Below are positions 45,130 through 57,530 of a stretch of 64,000 bases of DNA, one piece after another. The translations under genes were made by a program, and so were the position numbers. This DNA comes from Isoetes taiwanensis. Its lineage: Eukaryota > Streptophyta > Lycopodiopsida > Isoetales > Isoetaceae. Below the pieces are notes generated by a model. That model was not told where the DNA came from. It saw nothing but the letters and a program-made list of their open reading frames with translations, and did not search any database. The DNA is taken from assembly GCA_021234155.1 (NCBI GenBank), contig JAJEKV010000078.1:498001-562000 (forward strand). Reading direction: 5' to 3'. The stretch's first letter is position 1; every line of letters starts with the position of its first letter.

Positions 45130-47975
45130 CTAAGAGGCCTGAAATTAATATTCCTCATATACTCGTGGATACTCCTGCCATAATGCATTCATCATATGGA
45201 ATGCTAGCAAGGCTATTTTTAATAGTATTCCACATGTAGCTTCTCTCTCCTGGCTGGTGTTGAGCATAAACATTCACGAAAGCAAATCTCTTAACTGCAA
45301 TATCACCATGGAGAATTTGCCATCTGCCACTTCTAGCATGCATCATCTGAATGTTAGTAATATTCAAACTGTTCCTCCATGCAATTGAGATACCCTGCAG
45401 AACAATGATTAGGCCTGATAGCCCAGAGTCTAAAATTAGAAGGCAAGGAACAAGCAATAAGCTTTTCAAAATCATCATCATGAAGTTTATGTTCCTAAAA
45501 GAAAATCATGTCAGCATTAATAGAAGAAATACAAACTTTTAACCTATCTTGTTTAACATTAGAATTAATGCCCTGGAGGTTCCAAGACACGCATCTAAAA
45601 TTAATATCCATAAAAGCTAGTTCCTTTTAAACCCTTGAGCTTCTTCTAGAAGGCTCAGGGGTATGTTTTTTGTTCTTCTTTTCCTTTGATAATGTATTAA
45701 CTGCCAAGAACTTTTCATTTCTTCTCTTCCCAAATCCCTGTCAATAATATACTCGAGGTATCCTAACTCAGAGAAATTGGACTGATCACTGTCATAAACA
45801 ATATCTTCAGAATTTTGCTCATACTGAATCAGATTGCTAGCATCCATTCCTTATTTTCCTCAGTAATCTCTTCAATAATAACTTTACTGTTATTACTCAG
45901 CTTGTCCTCCTGCCCAGTCCAGAGAATACATATATTATCAGGGACAATCACTTTTACAGCTCCTCATTCTGTTTGGGTCCCATAGGCCAGTTGGTCTCCG
46001 TGGATGCTAAAAACCTATTTTATTCTATTCTATTCTTTATGACTTTATCTTCAACTGAATCTTTCTTCTGAACCCACACTTTCTTAGCTTGGACAGGGAA
46101 CATTGGGGCCTTCCCTTTGTTTGGGATATTTTTAGTCTTTCTTTTCTGACCAGAATCTGGGACTTTAGGATACTTGATGTGCACATCCAGAAAAGCATCC
46201 TCTTCTATTTTGGTACCAATATATTTTTCCCAATTGGAGTTAATTTCTTTCATAATACAATTTGAGGGAAAGTCAGTTTGAGGGATAGAGATATGAACGA
46301 CCTCCCCCAAGCAGCTGCCAATGGCCTTGAGATGATTATGAGTCCAAAACATAGGGGGCAAATGTTAGTCCTATACGTCCTGGTACAGGACTATTCATGC
46401 ACACGACGGATCAGGACAAGGCCAAGGATCCACAGTCAGGCACGGGTCAGTCATTAAAGGCCCCGCAGAAGACCAAGCCGCCGCAGACTACGCAGTCAAA
46501 GCCCGTGACCGGGACCAAGAGGAGGCGCTCAGACAAGTGACGGGCCGTCACCGCCAGCATCAGCGTCAGCGTGACTTGAGGCACCTAAAGAGGCACCTAA
46601 AGAGGCACCAGAACACCATGAAAAGAATGTTTAACTATAGCTTCCTTGTCCTTTATAGCATAAAAATCCAACAGAGAACCTTTAACATAATCTTTCCTAT
46701 CCAGATTGTTAAAAGTACTGTCCCCATCAAAAGAATTTAAAAGAATGTTTTTGAAGGAGGGGGGACGTACCATTAATCTTGTCATACTTGCCCGTAGTTG
46801 GAATTTTGGAACTGAGCTTTGAGTCAGATATCTTTGTTGATAGTTTATCTAGATTGAGGCTGATGACCCTTGTACAATTAGGACAGGAACATTTGCTTGC
46901 TTCTCGCGGGTTGAAATATTTGTTGGTGTCACTGATCGAGCAGTCTTGGTGGGGACAAGTTTCTGAACCACTATGTCATGGTTGACTTCAACATTTCTGA
47001 GCTCAGCATCAGCCAGTAAAGAAAGATCCTCTATAAATTTCTCTTTGAATTTGATAATTTCATGGTCATTTGCGCTTTCCCAAACTCGAACAAGACGAAA
47101 AGCGGCCTTATAATTCCATTCCAAGAGCTCGAGCTCCTCTGCCAAATCTTTAGTTGTAAGAAGCAGCTCCGACATGCTTTCCTTGAAAGCTTGAATTCTT
47201 CAAGCTACAACTGTCATCTTTAGAATGCCCAGATTTGGTCCTAATCATTTGGTACAGCAGCAAATCGAGTTCTTGAAGCTTTTTTATCATATTCCAGACT
47301 AAATCTCGTTCGCCAGCCTTTCCTTCTGCATACTGTCTTTCTAGCATAAAGATCTCCTCCTGACATGCAACAATCAGACCTTCTTTCTTGATTCCCATGC
47401 GGCTTTTTCCTGTTCTCTGATAATATCAAAGGTAACTATGAGTTCTTTCATCTTTATCCAAGCTAAGTCGCCATTTTGTTCCAATTTGAGAATGATCTTC
47501 CAATCTTTGCTTTCTTGGCCAATTGTTTTATGATCTTCCATTTCCTCCAAGAAGCCCTGACTGGAACTTTCTCCTTTAAATGTGGTCATTTTCGGCCTCA
47601 TCTTGAAGCACAAGAATGTTGATTCCTGGGCCTAAGCTGAGATCTTGGCGAGTATAGAGACCGAGGATTTGACAACACAATCTGATAACAAAAGGTTCTG
47701 ATTCCAGAACAACAAACTGTGATTCCTTCAAACTGTCTCAAGAAATCCTGAGGAGTTGAGTCCACTGATAAGGTGCCTTCCTTCTTAGAGAAAGAAAGCA
47801 CACACAAAATGTCTGATTCTCTGTTTGATCGAAAATTGCAAAATCCTACAGAACGCCTACTTCTACAGGTCTGTACTATCCAAATTCTAACGATAAGCCG
47901 AGCCTGAGGTGACAGACCTATGCTAGGGACCAGGTTCTCGAGAATAGCTGAGGTGACCCCTGCCTCATCCATCGA
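45130..47975 (-). mobile_element. LINE copy with ORF1 and endonuclease start, lacking reverse transcriptase
   Basis: Minus-strand order: 47972-47600 leader; 47580-46850 helical ORF1 text (KMKELIVTFDIIREQEKAAW, KKLQELDLLL, LAEELELLEWNYKAAF) broken by frame changes; 46785-46600 MTRLMVRPPSFKNILLNSF. Next is 46361-46040, PPMFWTHNHLKAIGSCLGEV then WEKYIGTKIEEDAFLDV. Then 45847-45617, and an ORF2 start at about 45612 (MDINFRCVSWNLQGINSN, FFQEHKLH), an AP-endonuclease opening. Endonuclease text continues to about 45155 (RFAFVNVYAQHQPGERSYMW). No reverse transcriptase follows, so the 3' part is missing, which is unusual because LINEs normally lose their 5' end. Two foreign pieces interrupt it: 45968-46037 and a GC-rich block at 46380-46600. 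Confidence 0.6.
45968..46037 (+). mobile_element. Tiny LINE tail insertion, (TTCTA)n family
   Basis: GTTTGGGTCCCATAGGCCAG, TTGGTCTCCGTGGATGC and TTTTATTCTATTCTATTC form only about 70 bp of the 3' terminus seen at 33345-33410. It interrupts the minus-strand LINE described at 45130-47975. Confidence 0.75.
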
Positions 47976-47999
47976 GCCCGTCCCTTTTTCCGAGGCGCC

Positions 48000-48930
48000 A
48001 AATCGAGCGCCCAGTCATCATCATCCCTCCGTCCTCCCAAAACTAAAGTCTCAGTTTGACATTTTCAGAAAATGAATACCACAATCAAAGAAAGGAAAAG
48101 ACATTGCTTCATTATCAATATTTATCTAAAAAACATACAAGATGGTTTATATTGAACTGTTCATAGCAGGAATACAGAAATAGAACACAGATGCTTAAAA
48201 AAAAAAATTGGATTTAGTGTCGCCTCCGCAAAGACACTCCAAGGAAGGCATGGATCCCAAAATAAACCCCTATCCTTTGTTCTGTTTCGCCTAATAATTT
48301 GATGTTGACTTACAAAACTCTGGCCATTTGGGCTTCTCCTGTTACTAGAAACATAGCTTTCCAAACATTTGCAACAATTTTATTGTAAGTTTCATCTGCA
48401 AAAGAAGAAAAGTCTATATATAAGGGTCCTATTCACTGCTATAATGCAGAAAAAAAGTATCACTCAAAGGTTTTTGAATATCCATGTTGCGTACCCTTTC
48501 TGACTGGGGCCAAATCGGCCTGAATCTGTCTCTCCTTAAATGTTGGGTCCTCCTGAATATTTTCCTGCAGACTGAAATGCCACTGCATTTGGTTTTATAA
48601 GTAAACAAAATGTAACAGACTTAGCATTCTCAAAGATGGCCCTGGACTTCGGTGCCGATTTTGGTCATTTGAAGCAAGGATGCTTGCCAGCCGGCCTACG
48701 AAATATATAAAACAAAAGGTAGCAAATAAGACATCTGAAAGAGGAGACATCAGATTCAAATAAGGCCAAAATAGAACCTGGCTCTTGCCTTACCAGAAAC
48801 TTAGGATTCGAACCTCCTCAACCCGTAGAAGACAGATTAATCACCAAGTAAGAAAGAAAATAGAAATGTTAGATCCGGCTCCAAGCCGCAGCACCTCATC
48901 ACTTTCAGACGATCTGGCATAGATCAAGAG
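48000..48930. other. Unassigned sequence
   Basis: No defensible coding frame; exon-like pieces on minus lack motifs. Confidence 0.3.
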
Positions 48931-48934
48931 GTTT

Positions 48935-49132
48935 CTATCCGCCATAGATCTTGTGGATAACACAGAATGGATTGGCATCTCCGCCAAGGCGGTAAGGCGG
49001 AGGCGCCAAGGAGGCCAAGGCGAAGGCGAGGCAGCAAGCGGCAAGAATTGCAGAGTAGAAAGAAACACAAAACAACATAGCCAATAGGATGTTAGGACTG
49101 AGATCGAGATCTCGGCTGTTGATCTCTGCCAT
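48935..49132 (-). CDS. Small predicted membrane or secreted peptide, unrecognised
   Basis: ATG 49132 opens a 65-codon frame, MAEINSRDLDLSPNILLAML, then a hydrophobic run of about 25 residues (FCVSFYSAILAACCLAFALA), then PPPYRLGGDANPFCVIHKIYG and TAG. The layout fits a single membrane anchor or signal peptide. No homolog recognised. A second ATG in another frame (49170) also gives an open frame over the same DNA, so coding status is uncertain. Confidence 0.3.
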   Translation of the reverse strand: MAEINSRDLDLSPNILLAMLFCVSFYSAILAACCLAFALASLAPPPYRLGGDANPFCVIHKIYGG

Positions 49133-49286
49133 TGAAATTTTTTTATTTCTTCAATATTGTATTTCTCCATCTTTATTGCGTGACCTTTGGATCAGGGAAG
49201 ATTCTTTAGAATCTTTCACATCAAAGGCCAGCATTCCATTCTAATTAAAAAAACTCCTGCCTAAATAATGGCATTGCAAACTCTGC

Positions 49287-49313
49287 TTTTTTTTTTTTTT
49301 TTTTTTTTTTTTT
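49287..49313. repeat. Poly(T) run, 27 bp
   Basis: Uninterrupted T tract followed by GGTTTGGC. Possible retroposon tail on minus; no duplicated flanks seen. Confidence 0.7.
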
Positions 49314-49524
49314 GGTTTGGCTACATGACAAGAAAATACATAGCATTTTTTGTATAACCTCTAAGATTACCCGATGTTTTAGGGTCAAGCCCTTACTGGG
49401 TTTTTATCAAAAACTATAAATTTGGCACATGTACTTTTATTTCCTTTGTCTTGGTCTGGGTAACTCAAGCTGTTTTTCCCTTACTTTTTTCAATATGGGG
49501 CATCCGACAGTTCAAACATCTGTG

Positions 49525-52500
49525 ACCTTCCTATCTTGGTATGTTTGAGCCACCTTGGCATGTTGGAGCCACCTTGGCATGTTGGAGCCTAGGTGGCATG
49601 TTTGAGACACCTTGTCATGTTGGAGCCTAGATGGCATGTTAAGCCCACGTGGCGCATGTTGGAGCCTAGGTGGCACGTTTGAGCCACCTTGGCATGTTTG
49701 AGCTTAGGTGGCATGTTGGAGCCACCTTGGCATGTTGGAGCCTAGGTGGCATGTTGTAGCCACCTTGGCATGTTGGAGCCTAGGTGGCATGCTGGAGCCA
49801 CCTTGGCATGTTAGCACCTAGGTGGCATGTTAGAGCCACCTTGGCATGCTGGAGCCTAGATGGCACGTTTGAGCCACCTTGCCATGTTGGAGACTAGGTG
49901 GCATGTTGGAGCCCACATGGCATGTTTGAGCCACCTTGGCATGCTTGGACCACCTTGGCATGTTGGAGCCCGTGTGGAATGTTTGAGCCACCTTGGCATG
50001 CTTGCGCCACCTTGGCATGTTAGAGCCCGCGTGGAATGTTTGAGCCACCTTGGCACGTCTGAGCTACCTTGGCATGTTGGAACCTAGGTGGCATGTTGGA
50101 ACCTAGGTGGCATGTTGGAGCCACAACCTTGGCATGTTGGAGCCACAACCTTGGCATGTTTGAGCCACCTTGGCATGTTTGAGCCATCTTGACATGTTGC
50201 CTAGGTGGCGTGTTTGAGACACCTTGTCATGTTGGAGCCTAGGTGGCATGTTGGAGCCCACGTGGCGCATGTTGGATCCTAGGTGGCATGTTTGAGAACC
50301 TTGCCATGTGAGCTTAGGTGGCATGCTGGAGCCCACGTGGCATATGGCATGTTTGAGCCACCTTAGCATGTTGGAGCCTAGGTGGCATGTTTGAGCCACC
50401 TTGGCATGTTGGGGCCTAGGTGGCATGTTTGAGACACCTTGTCATGTTGGAGCCTAGGTGGCATGTTGGATCCCACGTGGTGCATACTGGAGCCTAGGTG
50501 GCATGTTGGAACCGATATGGCATGGTTGAGCCACCTTGGCATGTTAGAGCCCGCGTGGAATATTTAAACCACCTTGGCATGTTTGAGTCTAGGTGGCATG
50601 TTGGAGTCTCAGGTGTGGCATGTTTGAGCCACCTTGCCATGTTGGAGTCTAGGTGGCATGTTGGAGCCACCTTGGCATGTTTGAGCCACTTTGGCAATGG
50701 CATGTTTGAGCCACCTTGGCATGCTGGAGTCTAGGTGGCACGTTGGAGCCACCTTGGCATGTTGGAGTCTAGGTGGCATGTTTGAGCCACCTTGGCATGT
50801 TGGAGCCTAGGTGGCATGTTGGAGCCCACATGGTGCATGTTTGAGCCACCTTGACATGTTAGAGCCCGCATGGCATGTTCGAGCCACCTTGGCATGTTTG
50901 AGCCTAGGTGGCATGTTGGAGCTCGCATGGCATGTTTGAGCCACCTTGGCATGTTTGAGTCACCTTGGCATGTTGGAGCCTAGGTGACATGTTTGAGCCA
51001 CCTTGGCATGTTGGAGCCTAGGTGGCATGTTGGAGCCACCTTGGCACGTTGGAGCCCACGTGGGGCATGTTAGAGCCTAGGTGGTATGTTTGAGCCACCT
51101 TGGCATTTTTAAGATTAGATGGCATGTTGGAGCCACCTTGGCATGTTGGAGCCTAGGTGGCATGTTGGATCCACCTTGGCATGTTGGAGCCCGCATGGCA
51201 TGTTTGAGCCAACTTGACATGTGGGAGCCTAGATGGCATGTTTGAGCCACCTTGCCATGTTGGAGCCTAGGTGGCATGTTGGAGCCACCTTGGCATGTTG
51301 GAGCCTAGGTGGCATGTTTGAGCCACCTTTGCATGTTGGAGCCCACATGGCATGTTTGACCCACCTTGGCATGTTTGAGGCACCTTGGCATGTTTGAATC
51401 TAGGTGGCATGTTGGAGCCCGCGTGGCATGTTTGAGTCACCTTGGCATGTTTGAGCCACCTTGGCATGTTGGCACCTAGGTGGCATGTTGGAGCCACCTT
51501 GGCATGTTTGAGCCATCTTGCCATGTCGGAGTCTAGGTGGCATGTTGGAGCCACCTTGGCATGTTGGAGCCTAGGTGGCATGTTGAAGCCACCTTGGCAT
51601 GTTTGAGCCACCTTGCCATGTCGGAGCCTAGGTGGCATGTTGGAGCCACCTTGGCATGTTGGAGCCTAGGTGGCATGTTTGAGCCACCTTGGCATGCTGG
51701 AGCCTAGGTGGCATGTTGGAACCCATATGGCATGGTTGAGCCACCTTGGCATGCCTGGGCCACCTTGGCATGTTGGAGCCCGCGTGGAATATTTGAGCCA
51801 CCTTGGCATGTTTGAGTCTAGGTGGCATGTTGGAGTCCGCGTGGCATGTTTGAGCCACCTGGGCATGTTGGAGCCTAGGTGGAATGTTGGAGCCACTTTG
51901 GCATGTTTGAGCCACCTTGGCATGTTGGAGCCTAGATGGCATGTTGAAGCCCACCTTGGCATGTTCGAGCCTAGGTGGCATGTTTAAGCCGCCCTGCGAT
52001 GTTGGAGCCTAGGTGGCATGTTGGAGCCACCTTGGCATGGTTGAGCCACCTTGCCATGCTCGGGCCACCTTGGCATGTTGGAGCCCCCGTGGAATGTTTG
52101 AGCCATCTTGGCATGTTTGAGCCTAGGTACTTGCGTGGCATGTTTGAGCCACCTTAGCATGTTGGAGCCTAGATGGCATGTTGGACCCTAGGCGACATGT
52201 TTCATGTGTGAGACACCTTGTCATGTTGGAGCCTAGGTGGCATATTGGAGCCCACGTGACGCATGTTGGAGCCTAGGTGGCATGTTTGAGCCACCTTGGC
52301 ATGTTTGAGCCACCTTGGCATGTTGGAGCCTAGGTGGCATGTTGGAGCCAACATAGCATGTTTGAGCCACCTTGGCATGTTCGAGCCTAGGTGGCATGTT
52401 GGAGCTCGGGTAGCATGTTTGAGCCACCTTGGCATGTTTGAGTCACCTTGGCATGTTGGAGCCAAGGTGTCATGTTGGAGCCACCTTGGCATAACGTTGG

Positions 52501-53080
52501 AGCCGCATGGCATGTTTGAGCCTAGGTGCCATGTTGGAGCCTAGGTGGCATGTTTGAGCCACCTTGGCATGTTGGAGCCCGCTTGGCATGTTTGAGCCAC
52601 CTTGGCATGTTGGAGCCTAGGTGGCATGTCTGAGCCATCTTGGCATGATGGAGCCTAGGTGGCACGTTGGAGCCCACGTGGCATGTTTGAGCCACCTTGG
52701 CATTTTGGAGCCTAGGTGGCATGTTGGAGCCCACTTGGCATGTTTGAGCCTGGGTCGTATGTTGGAGCCTTGGTGGCATGTTTGAGCCTCCTTGGCATGT
52801 TTGAGCCTAGTTGGAATGTTGGGCGACTTGGCATGTTGGAGCCTAGGTGGCATGTTGGAGCCTGCGTGGCATGTTTGAGTTACCTTGGCATGTTGGAGCC
52901 TAGGTGGCATGTTGGAGCCATCTTGGCATGTTTTAGCCACCTTGGCATGTTGGAGCCTGGGTGGCATGTTTGAGCCACCTTTGCATGTCGGAGCCTAGGT
53001 GGCATGTTTGAGCCACCTTGTCATGTTGGAGCCTAGGTGGCATGTTGGAGCCCACGTGGCATGTTTGAGTCACCTTGGAA
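49525..53080. repeat. Minisatellite, about 3.5 kb of 19-bp units
   Basis: The basic unit is GGCATGTTGGAGCCNNNNN, 19 bp, with about 185 copies. The last five bases are mainly ACCTT, TAGGT or C(G/A)CGT, and TGTTGGAG alternates with TGTTTGAG. ACCTT-type and TAGGT-type units often alternate, giving a 38-bp higher-order unit in which CCACCT and AGGTGG are complementary and CCTAGG is itself palindromic. Because 19 is not a multiple of 3 and the unit lacks stops in most minus-strand frames, long frames with a 19-residue period (MPRWLKHAKVAQTCHLGSN) appear; they are not genes. Confidence 0.95.
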
Positions 53081-53089
53081 TGGTGTTCT

Positions 53090-54225
53090 TTTGACAAAGA
53101 AAAATGATCTTGCTAACTTTGGTCTCGACAACTGGTGTATGAAAGGGGAGAAAATGATGTATAAGAGATGATGTTTTTGGGTGGAATGATCGTAGTATAG
53201 CCTTGCGAAATATCATGCCTTAAGAAGTAACATCATGGCATTGTGCTATACATTGAATTTCAAGTAGTCTTCCAAACTTTAACTTTGGGGTCTTCAACCT
53301 TTGACTTCAAGTGTTCTAGATGCTTAGGTGATCAAATGTCCTTCAAGAAATGCCTATATGATGCCAAACTAGTGTTCATCTTTCGTTCTTCATATCAATG
53401 TGTCTTTTACAAGCTTCCAAGTGATGGATGTCTTCAATTTTCATGCTCTACAAGCTCTCTCACACACACATGGGTGAAGTCAAATGCTAGTGAAGTGTGT
53501 CAAGCATATATTTTTATGCTGCCATTTTGTGGTAGTAATGGCATGTGGACAACTTGGTCATACATGGATTCTTAAAAAACCTTAAAAAAACCACACCTCA
53601 AAAATCACTACCTTAAAAAAAACATCCCTTCAAAAAACCATACTGCCTGAGAAAACAACATATCCTTAAAAAAGAGACTACACCTCCTTAAGAAACCACC
53701 CATTCTTGAAAAAAAAAAAAAAAAAAGGGATCCTTAAGAAAAACTACATCATAAAACGCCCTTCTGATTGGGTGTATATTCACACGAGGAGTGTCATAGG
53801 GTCTCAAACTATATAATACATGTATGAAATCAACATCATTTAGTACATTGCATTGAAACCTTATAGTATTTCACAAATCTCACTATACGAAATACCAAAA
53901 CTTGTAGGAATATACCCCACAAACGAGGATCGCCATATGTCCATCCAACATCTCTTGATGCCGAAGTCACACCTCGTATGAATATGTACCCCTCCTACCC
54001 TTCTTCCCCCCCCCCCCTTTTTTATTTTTTAGTTATATGTACTTTGAGTGGTGTAAAATGATTGTTCACCTCCTACAAAGTACCCCTTTACAAAAGCAAA
54101 AAGCTTATTAATCAAATATGAAAAGTACTAATCATAAGAACAAATTTGAAGATATTGAATCCAAATATGTCCCGTCACTTTTGACTCAAGGAAAGAACAC
54201 TGTAAGCCATCATTCTTGGCCACAA
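53090..54225. other. Unassigned sequence with A/C-rich simple stretch
   Basis: 53575-53760 is rich in CCTTAAAAAA and ACCAC phrases (CTTAAAAAAACCACACCTCA, TTAAAAAAAACATCCC, CCTTAAGAAACC), a degenerate tandem. Poly(A) at 53710-53727 and a C run at 54008-54018. An open plus frame at 53243-53575 has no recognisable motif. Confidence 0.4.
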
Positions 54226-54229
54226 CAAT

Positions 54230-56160
54230 AACGTCACGTGCAGATGAGTAAATGCTCTGAAAAATGTGGCATTTGCCACGCTCCCATATCAACTACATGA
54301 GCCAACCAGAACCAAGATGGAATGCCCTCTGTTTGGCTGGGGGCCATGCATTGGGATAGGATGCCAATGCATCGGCAGTCCAGTGCACTGTTAAACAAAC
54401 CTTGTAGCCAGGACCACGCTGGCTGAACCTCTGGACAATAAAAAAGACAATGCTCAAGGGTCTCAACGTCTGAAAGGCAGAGCGGGCATATTGCAGATAT
54501 GCAAAGATCATAAACGATGCCGGAAGGCATTAACATGCAGGCACTGTGGAACCTACCACCAAAGTACATAAACTTTAGGATGGAGCAACTTATTCCAAAG
54601 CCAACGCTATATATGCAACTCAAATTGGGGTGTGGAACCTATATGCGCCACCCATTTGGCAACGGGAGGAATTGTGGTGCTAAGAGGAGTTGCCAAAGTG
54701 CTTGCCTTTGTAAATATTTGTGACAATCCCAAGGCAGCCTTTCGATAACACCAATCTGCACTATAAGAGAGAAATTTTCTGCGGCCTTCTCCCATATAGA
54801 CACATCCCAATGGGATGGTAGAAATTTAGCCTGTAATTCAGGCCAAGACAATAGACGACCGACTTCATACCATGCTTGAATAGAGACACCTGCAAGAACC
54901 CATCGTCTCTATATAAGGGGATTAACTGATGCATCCAATGGAGGTGCTGAGGGGTTTGGAGCTGGTCTCCACCACCATGGAGTCTCCAATATGGTGTGGA
55001 TGGAAGGATCTGGCACAAACAGGTGTCTGACTGCATCCCATGATGTCAACAATCCATGCAAAATGGAGTTAGAAAAGGCTGCAAAGGCTGAAATACTACC
55101 AAAAGCAGAACTAGTTTGTCTGCCTTCTTGCCTAAAGGGATACAGTCGTCAAGAGCTTGTCTAAGAAGGCGCAAACCAGGAGAGTCATTATCACCATTCA
55201 GATGTCTCCAAATGAACTTTGAATAAGGACTTTTCTCTACAATAAAGAAGTCCATCATATCCAGACCACCTACACATTTTGGAAGGATATATTTCGACCA
55301 AGCAATCTTAATTACAACATCTTCCTCAATACCCGCCCAAATGAAGTTTCGGACTATTGCAATGAGTTCGTGTACTTTGACCTGTGGGGTTAGCAATAAG
55401 GATGCTATATAGATGTGGGTACTATTAAGGACTGACTTGACCACTGTAATACGACATGCAAGGAACAGTTTTGTAGTGGACTGCAAAAACAAGTGTTTCT
55501 CTAAACCCTTAATGATCTCCTCCCATGGAGCTCCAGCATTGACATGGATGTCAACTGGAATCCCTAACAATTTTGTGGCCTATCCACCATGAGCATGTAG
55601 CTTCTATAGATAATCATAAACACACGCTGGAGTTGGGGTATCCAATCTCCATAAAGTTGTACACTTCTGCCACCCCACAAGGACACCGGAAGGCAATGAA
55701 AATGTGTCTAGGAACAATTTGGCAGCTTCTAGATTCTCACTGTTAGCGGTCAGAAAGAGAGATGTGTCATCTGCATATTGATTGCAAACCTCTTGTGTGC
55801 CATCCTCCATCGCGAAACTATGGAGAAGTCCCTCTGTGATTGCAACAATGAATAACTGTGACAAAACCTCTGCGACAAGTATGAAGAGCAATGGTGCTGG
55901 CATCCTTGACAAATATCACAAGCAAGTGAGAAGTCACCTGACAGCTCATCATGGAACAGAACGGTTTCCTTAATAGAGACATGCAGATTGATGATGTTTG
56001 ACATGAATTGTTTTCCAAATTCTAGCCTTAGCATATATCGACGCATGAGCTCCCAGTTAACACTATCGTACTTCTCAAAATCAAGCTTAAGGTATAGAAT
56101 TGGAAGGTTTTGCTTACTTGCCCAATAAATTCCCTTGTACATTGTTTAGAATGCATCTTT
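54230..56160 (-). mobile_element. 5'-truncated LINE: reverse transcriptase and zf-RVT finger
   Basis: On minus, 56110-56000 encodes LPILYLKLDFEKYDSVNWEL, the first catalytic block. 55800-55740 encodes VCNQYADDTSLFLTA with the YADD active site. 55570-55050 carries the thumb/connection (VKSVLNSTHIYIASLLL, RNFIWAGIEED, GGLDMMDFFIVEKSPYSKFI). 54500-54400 has the zinc finger CPLCLSDVETLEHCLFYCPE and then WSWLQGLF. Frame changes separate the blocks, so it is inactive. It is related to the copy at 57531-58748. Near its 5' end the phrase ATCTTTTTGGAAGAAAGCC occurs twice (56155, 56219), a small local duplication. Confidence 0.8.
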
Positions 56161-57530
56161 TTGGAAGAAAGCCTGATTAAGTTATCAAGATGGAAGTAGG
56201 AATGAGCAAAAAGATACATCTTTTTGGAAGAAAGCCCTTCACCCACTTTGCAAAAGCCTTGGCAAAGATCTTATATATAGATGGCAATCCGCACAATATT
56301 TAATGACTTTAACCAAAGGTTCAGCTTGGTTTGGATAGAATGGTACCATTGTTAAAAGATTATCCATGTCACTGCAAACCAAACATAAATGGTAACTGGC
56401 ATAAAACACATATTTGACTAATCCAAATATATACGATTTGTTCAAGTGATGTCTGGCTTCTAGTCCTCTTAGCTAGGCAGGACACCTTTTGTATCTTTTC
56501 TTTTTCTTCACTCCTTCTCATATCTGTTCTATTTTCAGATCCCTCTTTCTCTTGCTTCACTCAAACCGCTGGCTTCATATCTGTAGCCACATCCTCCACT
56601 AACTTTTCTTTAGCACTAGTTGTATCTGTTCCTATCTTAGATGTTTCTTCAATCTTTTCAATTGTAGCTCCAACAAAGGCCAGAGGTTCACTAGTCTCCT
56701 CTATTTCTGCAAATAATAAAATGCATGAACATGCAAGAAATAAATGCTTTAAGTATTTATCTTTTGATTTACCATTTGCATCTCAAGTTCGGTCTGATGA
56801 TACTTTAGAAGCGTCTTCTGTACCTTGGCTACAATTGTTTTCCTTGGAGTGTCACGTTTACAACAGAATCTATCTTCTTTAGAGTGTCAAAGACCACTTC
56901 ATTATTGTCCTCAGTCGCTGGTTCCACTACTACAAGATCAGCAGCAGCATAAATATTAAGAAAGTCTAGAATTTAAACTAATATGTGCATATACCTGTAT
57001 TGCCACATTCAGCCCTTTGCTTCAAGAGGTTAATTTGCTGTGCATATGAAGCTACAATGTAGCTTTGCTTGTGACAACTGTATCTGTTATTCATGTAATG
57101 AGCACAATTTGCTTCCTTATAAAGTCCAAGCAAATTCATCTAAAACTAATTACTTACTTGATGTTCTTTTTCCTCCTCTCTTACGCTCTGCTACAGATGT
57201 CTTCAATGGGTTCAAACGCGATCTAGACGTCGAGAGATGGATTTATCATTCTTTCCTCCATAATAATCATCTAGACAACTTGAAAAATCAAGTATTTGCA
57301 GGAGGATCTGCTCTGTTCTTGCCTGCATCTGCATACAAAGTGAAATTGAATCACATATATAAAGAGACCATAACCACATATTGCATATATTTCTCTATCT
57401 TCTTTATACTATCTATTTCACCTACAATAGTAACCAGATGGCTGAAAGAATACTAGTGTCCACTATAAATTAAAAGCATAATGGCAATGTATAATCCAAT
57501 TCAGAATGTACTCAATGTAGCTGCATTGGA

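Noticed and set aside
49830-52973. Many long reading frames with text such as MPRWLKHAKVAQTCHLGSN on both strands
   Set aside because: They are by-products of the 19-bp minisatellite, whose unit lacks stops in several frames; the period is 19 residues and there is no gene structure.
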